A stretch of 64,000 bases of DNA. Origin: Luidia sarsii. Its lineage: Eukaryota; Echinodermata; Asteroidea; Paxillosida; Luidiidae. Every line of letters starts with the position of its first letter. Within the stretch, counting starts at the first letter, position 1. Below the pieces are notes generated by a model that was not told the DNA's origin, searched no databases, and saw only the letters and a list, made by a program, of their open reading frames with translations. The stretch spans positions 18,267,481-18,331,480 of the forward strand of contig OX465110.1 in NCBI GenBank assembly GCA_949987565.1, written 5' to 3'. Below are positions 45,609 through 57,437 of this stretch, one piece after another. The position numbers and the translations under genes are program-made.

Positions 45609-45835
45609 TATTGTGAGTGACTGAAGTCCAAGTTCTCTACATTTTGAGTGGTTTTCCGCAATGCCTTGGAAGCTTGTACAGTACACACTTCAACAAACTC
45701 TCAAACACGTATAGGCACTGTCAGTAGTTGGAAGCAAGCGGTCTCCTGATGAACGAGTAGAGCAGTCCGAAACGTTGAGTTGCGCCGCGGGCTCGTCTCA
45801 CAGCCAAACTCATTTTGAAAGAGATGACTTACACG

Positions 45836-46080
45836 GGAAGTGGGAGGTTTGCGGTGACACCGTGCAGCTCTTCTCTTTCAAGAAGTGTGGCTCTGAAAAG
45901 AGCCGGTAACTCAATGTTTTCAACTCTGCCCGTCGTCAGAAGACACTCCTAACAACGGGCAGAGTACACACTACAGGAAACGTTGAGTTACCAGCTCTTT
46001 TCAGAAGCACACTCCTTGAAAGAGCTACACAGTGTCACCGCAAACCTTCCACTTAGTATTACCACCATGCAAACCTTCAA
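45836..46080. mobile_element. Foldback element (AGTGGAAGGTTTGC family)
   Basis: Has facing arms GGGAGGTTTGCGGTGACACC and its complement and a duplicated CTCTTTTCAGA core, with two terminal iterons. The MITE at 46121-46259 lies in the adjoining iteron-like sequence. Confidence 0.65.
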
Positions 46081-46120
46081 GTCTTATCCGACTTAGACGG
46101 TGTCACCGCAATCTTTCCTA

Positions 46121-46259
46121 GTCCGAGTAAGTTGGACCCGACAAGTCACCCTTTTTTTATAAAATTTTGAAATTTTTGAGTTTCGGGTGATCACCCGAAA
46201 CTCAAAATTTCAAAATTCGATAAAAAAAGGGTGACTTGTCGGGTCCAAGTTACTCGGAC
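46121..46259. mobile_element. Palindromic MITE with TA target duplication, copy 2
   Basis: 139-bp copy of the element at 1016-1165, with TA at 46119-46120 and 46260-46261. The arms are almost perfect inverted copies meeting at GGTGATCACC. Confidence 0.8.
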
Positions 46260-48149
46260 TAAATCTTTCCACACTCTCCTTTTATGAAGCATGTTTATGT
46301 GTTTTTTAATAAGTGGCCCTTTCCCTAGGAAAGCTCTCTTGGTAGTAGCGGGTGTATATGTCTTGTACATTTCTATACATACTATAAATTAAGCCCTGAA
46401 CAGGCTACGTGTACATATCACTTGTATATATATACACCAGGAGTAAATACCGTATACCGATATCTTGGTCTCTTCGGCTGCCAAATTATTCTTGGATAAA
46501 AATAAAACTCGCAATGAAAATCTTCTGCATTTTTCCCAGCGTCGTTCTTCCACATTTTGGTGCTTGAGAGTCTGAGGAATATCCTGCAGAGAAAATATTT
46601 ACGAGATATCTCACAGTGTCAAAAAATGAACAAAATGAAACACTTCATTAGTACCGGTAGTCAAAAAATAGAAAACCTTTATCACCTGGTTAATAGAAAG
46701 TTACAATATGATAATAGCAAAAACTTGTACAAATTAGTATATATGAGTATATTTTTAAACAAACGTAATAATATAAACCTTTTTCTTTTTGCCTGGGATT
46801 CCTTTGCGACAACCAACTTCTATTTCATGCAAAGCAATAAACCAAGTAAATTTAATATTTAGTATAAAATGTATTACAAAATAACTACAGTAAGGGATGC
46901 TTTAGAAAGTGCGATGATACCATTCAATGCTTGGTCTGGTACTCGGACCCGCTCACCACTCTCAAGTTCAACCCTCTGACTCAGAAAGCACCTGACTGAA
47001 GACACTGTTACTCGGCAACGGATCGGGACTTGTGTACGAGGTCAGAGTTCACAGAGGGTGACAACCTTATGAAAAATGTGTTATTGGCAATATTAATATC
47101 ATATTTGAAACAAATTTAGGAAGAAAGATTTTTTTTTCAATCAACCAATAAAGAATAAAGAAAACGACTCTTTTTAGTAATATATTAGTACCAAATTAAT
47201 ATAAATCAAACTGAATAATGACATCTTTCAAACAAATAAACAAAGTCTAATCGCAATTTTCTGTTTTCAGAATTCAACATATCACCTAAAAGTTTTGCAA
47301 AAACAAAAGAAAACAAAACAAAAACGTTTGTTTTTTTATCTGGAGACTGACCATCTTCACTTTCTTTTTCATAATTAGATCATTAATTAATGATTCATTC
47401 TTTATAATTCCCAACTAAATGGTGCTACCAGTGGAATCATCCTCCGAGTAATATGATCAAGCGTAAACAAATGACAAAATAAAAAGATAAAACTGAAAGA
47501 CAATAATGTATCACCTATGAGCAGTTTGTATGTGAGGCAGGTCATACTCATTAGTATCTGGACGTCCTTCTAGAAATGAACTTGAGTTATACAATAATGG
47601 CAATGCTTTGGGATTCTGAGATAAAGTCTGGACCGTTTCATGTTGTTAAGCCTCCTTTGCAATCGAGACACAGAACAGTTGTAGACCCTTCCCCTGGCTG
47701 GTCATTCCAACTATCAAACGAACACCCTGTAAAGTATACAAGTCTTCATGATACACGTCATAGCACAGGATAATAAATACTTAAAGTAACAATAAGATTC
47801 TTCTCAAATATAATGCTGGAGAATGTGACAGATAGCCCTCTGTAGATTACATAATACAAAACGAGACCTTCAAAAATTCAAGGAATAGATTGAATAAATT
47901 TGTTGAAGCAAAATCTACATTTCCAAAAGCCCTTTAGTAACTGCTGCTGAAATTTGTACAGTCTACAACTAGTATATAGTACTGCCAAAACCAGATATTC
48001 TCTTTTACGATAGTGCAAGGTATACTAGGGCATGATTGTGGTATAAATATCTATATATCACAGACGGAAAGCCCATTTGAAGTTTTTCCTTGTGAGGCAT
48101 CAATTGCGAAAAAAGCACAAAAGTACCCCGACAGTCTGATCTGGGTGGG

Positions 48150-48405
48150 ATATAGCACCCAATCGACTGATTGCGCGACCACTGTTTACATGCCATCACG
48201 TGAATTATGGTGGGTATTTTTGCATCTCATTTGGTGCAGAACAGGAGCGGAAATTAGCGAAGAAGACTATCATATTGTCCACATTCTTCTTGGTACGTTT
48301 CCGTCGCTGCTCTGTGCCAAATGCGATAAAAAAAAATACCCGCTATAAGTCACGTGATGGCATGTAAACAGTGGTCGGGCAATCCGTCTATTAGATATTG
48401 TCTGG
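48150..48405. repeat. Foldback element
   Basis: Arms built on GCGCGACCACTGTTTACATG plus CCATCACGTGA and its inverted copy at about 48348-48395, with a unique 140-bp loop. Confidence 0.6.
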
Positions 48406-48545
48406 GTTTTTTTTCATGAAAAGACTAAAAATTGCATCTAAGAAAAGACAGAGTGACGCAAGACACTGCAGACTGGAATGGGTTGAAGTATATCTCTCAG
48501 AAGACGATTAATTTTACACACACTGCGGGTGCACTGTATTCCAAC

Positions 48546-48887
48546 CATAGAGCTCTATAAATAAACTAGAGTGCGCACTCCCCTATCAACACGTGGTACG
48601 AACGTGTGCCGACACGGACGCACATCTGACATTACCAAAGAGGTCAACTTCAGCTCAAAGTGACCAGATGTCAGTACATGTAGCAATCGCATGTAATATG
48701 AATGGGGAAAAGTATAGCCGAAAGGTTGTGAATGCAGAAACTAAAATGTTATAGAAATGGTTTTCAGTAGTGAAAGGAAAGGCCATCAATACCTCAAGGG
48801 ATTTGGCGAATTTGAATGTCCTACTTTCTTTTGTAAAAAGCGTAACGTGATGAGTGCACACTCTAGTTTATTTATAGAGCTCTATGA
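48546..48887. mobile_element. TIR element with CATAGAGCTCTATAAATAAA ends
   Basis: Inverted ends of about 35 bp (through CTAGAGTG and GCACTC) enclose some 270 bp without coding potential. Confidence 0.65.
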
Positions 48888-49294
48888 TCGCAACACATCT
48901 CCACCATTTTGTAATACTCGGTGCAATGTATAACTTGGAGGATACTGAAAAAGAGGGATCGGTGGATCGCGGCCATCTTGAGCACCTTGCTTCTAGCACC
49001 CGACGAAAATTCAGCACATTTCTTTTCATTTCTGACACACCACTTTGGGAGATGTCTTATTGCATAGATGTCTGACCCGGCAATGTACGGCGGCAATTAG
49101 AACTTGGAAAAATGGGGTGGAAAAATCTAGAATCTACAAACTTTGTGGATATATAAAATAGATTGGATATGTCTTTGCCATTTATACAAGGAATGATTTG
49201 AGATGAAAAGTTGAAACAATGATTTTATATTGTAAAGATTAAATTTGGTCCATTCATTCATAAACTATTAAGTTTTACTCCAAATATTACTCAA

Positions 49295-50330
49295 AGAGAT
49301 GATGGCTTGATGAGAGCTTGTTGCCATAGATACAACTCAAGGAGATGCTGGCTTGATGAGTGCATTGCCATGGATACGAATCAAAGAGATGGTGGCTCGA
49401 TGAGAGCTTGTTGCCATGGATATGACTCAAGGGGATGCTGGCTTGATGAGTGCATTGCCATGGATACGAATCACAGAGATGCTGGCTTGATGGGAGCTTG
49501 TTGCCATGGATATGACTCAAGGAGATGCTGGCTTGATGAGTGCATTGGCATGGATACGAATCACAGAGATGCTGGCTTGATGAGAGCTTGTTGCCATGGA
49601 TATGACTCAAAGAGATGCTGGCTTGATGAGTACATTGCCATGGATACGACTCAGAGATGCTGGCTTGATGAGAGCTTGTTGCCATGGATACGATTCAAAT
49701 AGATGCTGGCTTGATGAGTGCATTGTCATAGATACGACTCAAAGAGATGCTGGTTTGATGAGTGCATTGCCATGGATACGACTCAGAGATGCTGGCTTGA
49801 TGAGAGCTTGTTGCCATGGATACGATTCAAAGAGAAGCTGGCTTGATGAATGCATTGTCATGGATACGACTCAAAGAGATGCTGGCTTGATGGGAGCTTG
49901 TTGCCATGGATACGACTCAGAGATGCTGGCTTGATGAGAGCTTGTTGCCATGGATACGATTCAAAGAGATGCTGGCTTGATGAGTGCATTGCCATGGATA
50001 CGACTCAGAGATGCTGGCTTGATGAGAGCTTGTTGCCATGGATACGATTCAAAGAGATGCTGGCTGGATGAGTGCATTGCCATGGATAGGAATCACAGAG
50101 ATGCTGGCTTGATGAGTGCATTGTCATGGCTACGACTCAAAGAGATGCTGGCTTGATGAGTGCATTGTCATGGATACGACTCAAAGAGATGCTGGTTTGA
50201 TGAGTGCATTGTCATGGATACGACTCAAAGAGATGCTGGTTTGATGAGTGCATTGCCATGGATACGAATCACAGAGATGCTGGCTTGATGAGTGCATTGC
50301 CATGGATACGACTTGCTGGCATGATGAGAA
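49295..50330. repeat. 44-46-bp minisatellite, intergenic
   Basis: About 22 units based on GATGCTGGCTTGATGAGTGC plus ATTGCCATGGATACGA..., with two alternating types (GAGTGCATTGCC and GAGAGCTTGTTGCC). Confidence 0.9.
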
Positions 50331-51157
50331 CTTTTCTCCTTAGATCCAACTAAGTATCATCTCTCTGAAAATCTTGCTCCTCAACAGGTAATAAAATCGC
50401 AACAGGCAGAGAACTTCACCTGCCACAGAGTGCATAATTATGTCTTATCTGCAATAACCACGAAACACTGATACTGATACTGATACTGAAAAAAAGACTC
50501 TCTCTAAAGATTTTGGTATGAAAAAGGTATAAATATGCACAGGCACAAGTCTCGAGTATAAAAATATAAAATACTTGGATTTGTTGTAGTTTTTTTTTGC
50601 TTATCAATGTGGCAGTCAGACATGTAATGCATAAATGTTTACTGCAATAGCCACAGCGGTGTGGAATAGAAAAATATCCTGGCAAGATAAATGTTACCAT
50701 CAATCTTATTATTGATGATATTTGTGTCTTTATTTTTTCAGATTGGCTTGGTTTTGTTTCTGTTGTCAACTCTTATTTCCCTGAATACAAACTTCTTCTT
50801 GTTGCTGGAAGTTACATTTTTGTATTATGTGCATAAAAAAAGAGAACTTTCTGAAATGATTTTATCACAAAAATGGAAAGATGCTTTGGTTTTGTTTCCA
50901 TGGTCACCTCTTATTTTCCTGAAGAAAAACAAATCTTCTCGTTGATGGAATTTACATTTTGTATTCCGTGTAAAAAAAAAATTGCGAAAACTTTCTGGAA
51001 TGATGATATGAGGAATTTATCACAAAAATGGAAAGAGATAGGGAAGAGTGCACACTATTACTGCAAGGCAATGTTTTCCCTGTGCCTGGTGTGCGCAGGG
51101 TTTTAGAAAGTTCCCCTCGGCATTGTGGGTTGTGGTTACCACGGTTGCACCGTCCCA

Positions 51158-51268
51158 TCAGGCGGTGACGGTCTCTGCAATCTCCTCCACTGTGGTCATC
51201 TCGGCCACGATCTTCTTCTCCGCCTCCAGACTGTCATTCTCTCTCTCCGCTGACTGCTTCTCGGCGAG
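51158..51268 (-). CDS. ANO10: ANO10 last coding exon, charged C-terminal tail
   Basis: 36 codons ([19 protein letters not shown]...) ending in TGA. Acceptor TTGACAG; phase 0 matches exon 53713-53597. The tail is predicted coiled or unstructured. It is 2.3 kb from the previous exon, so less certain than the others. Confidence 0.75.
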   Translation of the reverse strand, partial: LAEKQSAERENDSLEAEKKIVAEMTTVEEIAETVTA

Positions 51269-54200
51269 CTGTCAAGATCCCAACGTCGAGACGAAAGGGA
51301 GAGAAGAGAGGAAAGGGGGGGGAATCAAAAATCAAGAAAAATCTACGGTGAGCAACTGTGCAATCGTTCACCAAATAAAAAATAAAAAAGTCAAACTACA
51401 GTCTGTGCAGGGATATATCCTACCACAATTTGGCGAAACGGGCGGATGAGTAGAAATTCTGAGAGCAGGACTGTGTCGTGCTAAAGGCCAGGCTTAAAGG
51501 GATAACACAACATTGGTCGAGGTCAAAGAATAGCATCCATACGTTGTCTGATTCAACACATGCATGGAACAGCACACAGAAACTGTGAAAATTTCAGCTC
51601 AATCCGCGAACCAAAACTCAAGGAAATAGTGAGAAAACGCTTCATTTGCTTAACGAAAATGCAGCATTCAAAGTATTGTTCCAAAAAATGGTTTAGATCT
51701 AGGTGTGAAACGTAAACAATTTTTACTCTTTTCTCCAAAAATACAGCATTTTAAATGTTTAAGGTAGAAATATTTCAGTGTGAGGTTTCTACCATAACCA
51801 TCCTTAAATTGTATAAGTTTCATATAAATCTGTGAAAATTTCTGTTTTTCGATCTTACCAATGTTGTGTAGCCTGGGGCTTTAAGCGAGGGTGATAATGT
51901 ATGTCTGAAGTCCTGCATCCCTTTTATATACACATCTTTGAATTCTCACTTCTTTTCTTTCATCTTCCCTATCCCTTCCTCCTTTGATCTCCTGCCTCCC
52001 TCCTGTCCCTTTGATCCTCCCCACCCTTTGGTTTGTTTTCCCTTTTGATCCCCCCTCCCTTCCTGTGTACATCTGCATCCCACTCCCTTCCCCTTTTGTC
52101 CTTCCTCTGTCGCGTGTATCAGGGCTTTCCTTCCCCTTAGCTGTCCGTGCATGTCCTCGTTACTTTGCCTTTGAGAGAGGTCCAGCTAGAATCGAAACGT
52201 CAGTCCCTCTAACTGTTGAGATCTTAGAATGTCGACGGCCAGGTGTGTTGCTATATGAAGGATGATGTGTGGTGTTTTATTTTTTCACACAATCTTATAA
52301 TCATGGTTTCCAGTCCCGATATGGAATATTTCCCCACCCCCATCTTTGATTAGAAATGAGGGTGATTCGACACAATGACCGTGGTGATGGTAATGATTTG
52401 TGGATGCAATCCTGCATGACCAAGCATGCATGGCTAGCACTGGTTTGAGCGTGTGCTACCTTCTGGTTTTAAAGGTAGAATCTTAACCCTTGTCAAGGAA
52501 AGGTAAAATCTTCAAGTCTTGTCAATGGAAACATGCATACGGAAGGATGACTGGAGATTTTTTCGGTTGGCAAGTCTAAACAATTTGCAGGATGGACAAT
52601 TTGATATCAAACATGAAAAGTATCGTGCGACGCCCAGAAATAGAGCAATTAACGAAAGCCTACAGGCGCATGAGTAGACTGCCTTGCATAGATACTTACA
52701 TATCTGAGATCTTTCTGTTGGACGGACAGTGGGGTACAGAAGGGCAAAGGGAATTTTGGAAAGGGAATGGTTTAAAGGGATAACACAGCATTGGTCGAGG
52801 TCAAAGAATAGCACCCATACGTTGTCTGATCCAATGTGTGCATGAAATAGCACACCTGTGAAATTTTCAGCTCAATCCGCCAACCGAGTCTTGAGAAAAT
52901 AGTGTTTCGCGAAAATGCAGCATTCAACGTATTGTTCCGAAAAATAATTTAGATCTACAGCATTTTAGGCAGGAATATTTCAGTTTCTACCATAACCATC
53001 TTCAAACTGTATAAGTTTCATGTAAATCTGTGAACATATCTGTCAACCATAATAAAGAAACTGACAGTTTTGGGATTGTTATTTCTAAGAGAAAAAATAA
53101 TGATATATTTGAGCTTTTGGTCCCACATGCTCAGATCTAAGACTAAGTGGAAGGTTTGCATTGACACCATGTAACACTTCTCTTTCAAGAAGGAGTTTGG
53201 CTCTGAAAAGAGCCGGTATCACAACGTTTCGGATAGTGTGTACTCTGCCGGAGACAACAGGCAGAGCCACGCTCCTTCTTGAAAGAGAAGTGCTACATGG
53301 TGTCATTGAAAATATTGGGAACATGAAGTTAATACAAAAACTGTTGCAAACTGCTCACTGAATAAAATAAACTGCAATACATAAATCTCAAAAGTTAGAG
53401 GGGCAAAAGAGAGATGTCCTTCAAAAAAAGGTCCAGCTGCAATCAAAACGCCATGCCCTCTAACTTTTGAGATTAAAATATTGGGAAACTAACGACTCGT
53501 CAACGATAGAAAAACTCATTGTGCTATCAGATGGGGCCAGGATCGCTGGCCTGACTGGCCACCAATTGAGGAATTGAGGGCCAGCTCCTTCCTCACCATC
53601 TGCAGGAAGGCCTGCCTGGACTCAAACTCCTCCCTGGCCAGTTCCACCTCCATCCACTTGGGCAGGTCCGGGATCAGGATGGCCACGGCTGCCTTCACGC
53701 CCAGCAAGATGTGCTGCGCAGACAAGAAGTGGGGACAAATAGTTTTTGGCGGCCGCAGATGATGTGCAAAGTCTATAGGACTGGCTGAAGTTACTGGCCT
53801 GGTGCTTTTAAAGGTTATGCAGCCTCCTACTGGGTGAAAGTTTTGGCGGCCGCAGATGATGCACAAAGTCTATAGGACTGGCTGCATTTACTAGCCTATT
53901 GCTTTAAAGGTTATGCAGCTGACTGCTGGCCGAAAGTTTTGGCGGCCGCAGATGATGCACAAAGTCTATAGGACTGGGTGAAGTTACTAGCCTGGTGCTT
54001 TAAAGGCAATGCAGCCGACTACTGCCTGAAATTGCTAATATTGCTGAAATTGTGCCCTGAGATTTGTGTGGCCTTAAGTAACACAAAGGTCAATGGAGAT
54101 GCATGAAATCAATGGCCACATCAGTTTATGTCATGTCACTGAAACTCTTGTGGCCAAAAGTAGCACACAAGCCTAGGGGACTTTCTGAGGACGCAGTAAA

Positions 54201-57200
54201 CGTTATTGCCCCTACCGCTGACTGTGGCCTGAAATGGTGGAAAAGTCCTTGCAGATGCCTGCAACCACACAAATTGCCCAAGTCACTGTTGAGGGCTCAA
54301 TTTCATAGAGCTGCTTAAGCCTGAGAATCTGCTAAGCATGAAAAGTCTCCCTCGTGTAAAACAGGCTTTACAAACCACATTAGGATGCGATCTCAACTGC
54401 TTCTGACTTGTAATTCCATTATTCTTTACTTTATAGCACGAAACAAAAGTGAAGTTTGAGTTGGCTGGCTGATCCTCTGAATCGTGCTTTTTTGCGCTGA
54501 AGCAATTAATTTGGGTGCTGTAAAATCTGCCCCAGACATCCCCGGGGGAATCGATCTCACGCCTACCTCAAAGATGACAAACATGAGGATGTAGTGGGTG
54601 GTGGACATGTTGGGGAAGAAGGCCCTGACCTCGGGTGACATGGCCATCAGGGCGGTGTTGGTCAGCACGGCAATGATGCCCATGATCTCAAACACAACCT
54701 GGGACAAAAAAGGGGAGGTACGTACGCATTGCAGTTCAAAAGGGAACCTTCAATTCTGCACAAGACATTGGGAACCATGACCACCCATCACTGATCAAGA
54801 CTGGCCATCAATGACGACAACTGACCATCAATGACCAGGACTGACCATCAGTGACCATGACCGACCATCAGTGACCACGACTGAACAACAGTAACCACAA
54901 CTGACCATCAATGACCATGACTGACCATCAGTGACCATGACTGACCATCAATGATAACAACTGACCATCAGTGACCATGACTGACCATCAGTGACCATGA
55001 CTGACCATCAGTGACCATGACCGACCATCAGTAACCACAACTGACCATCAGTGACCACAACTGACCACAACTGACCACAACTGACCATCAGTGACCATGA
55101 CTGACCATCAGTGACCATGACTGACCATCAGTAACCACAACTGACCCTCAATGACCACAACTGACCATGAATGACAACAACTGACCACCAATGGCCACAA
55201 CTGACCAGTAACCAAGACTGAACATCAATGACCACAACTGACCATCAGTGACCACAACTAACCATCAATGACCACAACTAACCATCAGTGAACACAACTG
55301 ACCATCAGTGACCATGAATGTCCATCAATGACAAAAATTTACCATTGGTAACCACGACTGACCATCAGTAACCACAACTTACCATCAATGACCACAACTG
55401 ACCATCAATGATAACAACTGACCATCAGTGACCACAACTGACCATCAGTGACCATGACTGACCATCAGTGACCACAACTGACCACCAGTGACCATGACTG
55501 ACCATCAGTGACCATGACTGACCATAAGTAACCAAGACTGAACATCAATGACCACAACTGACCATCAGTGACCATGACTGTAAATCAAATCCCCCATCTA
55601 CCCACCTGCCAGGTGCCAATGTCTTCGGCCGTCTGGCCAAAGGGCCGCTGGCAGACGCGGCTGATCTTGAAGGCGTCCGAGCGGATCTCGACAACGTTGT
55701 TGAGGAGCGCCCAGACGGCGGCCAGAGGGTAGACGGCCGAGAAGAGGAAGACGTAGCCAAACTGGAGGAAGAGCTCCAGGTAGTCGTCAAAGGTACCCTG
55801 GAGGAGCGAAGGGGGATAAGGTGAGGAAGGTAACAAGGCTGCAATCAACTAAGCAGGTCCGCTATCAATCTTACTCCTTTCCTATCGCATTCCTTCTTAT
55901 TCAACCTCCTTCCTCTGATCCCCTCCTGCCCCCACTCCACCTCCCTCATCTTCCACTCATCTCCAGCTCATCATTTCTTTGACTCCTCTTCCACTTTCCC
56001 ACGCCTCCTCTATCGTCATTCCACCTACACTCCTCTCCCTCATCCTCCGTTCCCTCCTCTTCTACGTTCTTAACCTGCTCTGAATTCCCTTCCTCCTCTC
56101 CCCCCTCCTCCACCTCCTTATACAACCCTCTGCTTCTCGTCATTCTCCGGCTCCTCCTTTTCCTACTACTCCACCTCCTCTCAGCTTTCTAAATTACCTC
56201 CTCCATTGCCCCCTCCCCTTCCTCACTCTCCATCGCCTCCACCTTCTCTTTCTCCTCCACCTCCTCCTCAGCTTCCTCTACCTCCCCTTTCTTACCTCCT
56301 CCACCTCCTCCTCCTCGGATTCCTCCACCTCCCCCTCTCTTCCTACTCAACCTCCATATCTTCCTCCTCTTTCCTTCCTCTTCCTCCTCCTCATCCACCT
56401 CTTCCTACTCATCCATCCCGTCCTCCCCCTTCTCCACCCACCACCTCATTCTTCTCATTCTCAACAACCTACTATACCCCCCTCCTCCTCTTCCTCCCCC
56501 TCCCCACAGCCTCCCCTCCTCACAGGATAGACGTCCATCTTGCTCTGCTCCTCGGCAAGTCCCTCCGGCGCTTCCACGCAGACGTCGTCATTCTTCTTCC
56601 TCTTCTCGGCGTCCTTCAGGACGTTGTCACCTTTACGCCAGAAGCGCAGGACCAAGTAGGGCAGGCCGGTCTCCAGGAACTGCTCAATCAGTTGCTGGAC
56701 AATCAGGAGGGTGGCCAGGTACTGGGGAGAGAAGGCACGGGATGAGCCATCACCACTCGTAAACCCTCAGACGATACCCCGTGCAGACTCTGGACCCAAG
56801 AGAGAGGTCCAACCACATCAGGCCCTCTGACTTTTCCATGATTCATCACTCCTTGAAAACCTACTTGATATTACCCTACGCAGATTCTGTGTTCAAGAAA
56901 GGGCCGGCTTGGATTGGAATATCAAATCAGTGAGGTTTTGCCCTTGCCCGACGTGATGAACACTGAGTATTCAGTGCTTTGCCCGGTGCCTGTTATATCT
57001 ATGACGCAACAAGGTACCTGCTGCTATACATTATTCGAATCAACCACACTACTTTGACCAGCTCGGTGGTCAGGTGATTAAGACGTCCGTACTAGAAAGT
57101 GTTTAAACTTAGTGTTTAAATGTCTCAGATCATCAGATACTTATCTGCTTGCAGTCCCACACATCCATAATTTATGGGGTGAGCGGGCTTTCTCTCATGC

Positions 57201-57406
57201 TGGTCCTACCATCTGGAATGTTCTTTCTCAGGAAGTCCGTAGTATGTCCTCCATATCGGATTTCAAATCCTCTTTCAAAACATATTTGTTCGCTCATAGT
57301 TTCCCTAATTAATAGTATATGTAGTCTTTTTCGTTGATTCTATATAATGTTGTTAAGTGCCTTGAGCGTCTTTGCAGACGGATTCTGGCGCTCTAGAAAT
57401 GTCCGA

Positions 57407-57437
<31 letters not shown>

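Larger units (their letters stand above)
43513..51157. other. Intergenic region between convergent COG4 and ANO10
   Basis: No credible gene. It holds SINEs, a MITE, a mariner-like TIR element, foldback elements and one minisatellite. From about 46500 to 48000 it is very AT-rich and featureless. AATAAA signals on plus at 44715-44720 could serve COG4, but the 3' UTR end is not decidable here. Confidence 0.6.

Noticed and set aside
46557..46862. 101-codon Asn/Lys-rich open frame on plus
   Set aside because: AT-rich sequence with no recognisable family and no supporting context.
49307..49934. Cysteine-rich repetitive open frames on both strands
   Set aside because: Frames of the 45-bp minisatellite; no secretion signal or splice structure.
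53516..53596. ANO10 ending by read-through of exon 53713-53597 (alternative C terminus with its own stop)
   Set aside because: A good donor (ATG/GTGAGG) at 53597/53596 and a phase-matched last exon at 51268-51158 with charged family-like tail fit better; read-through as a rare isoform remains possible.
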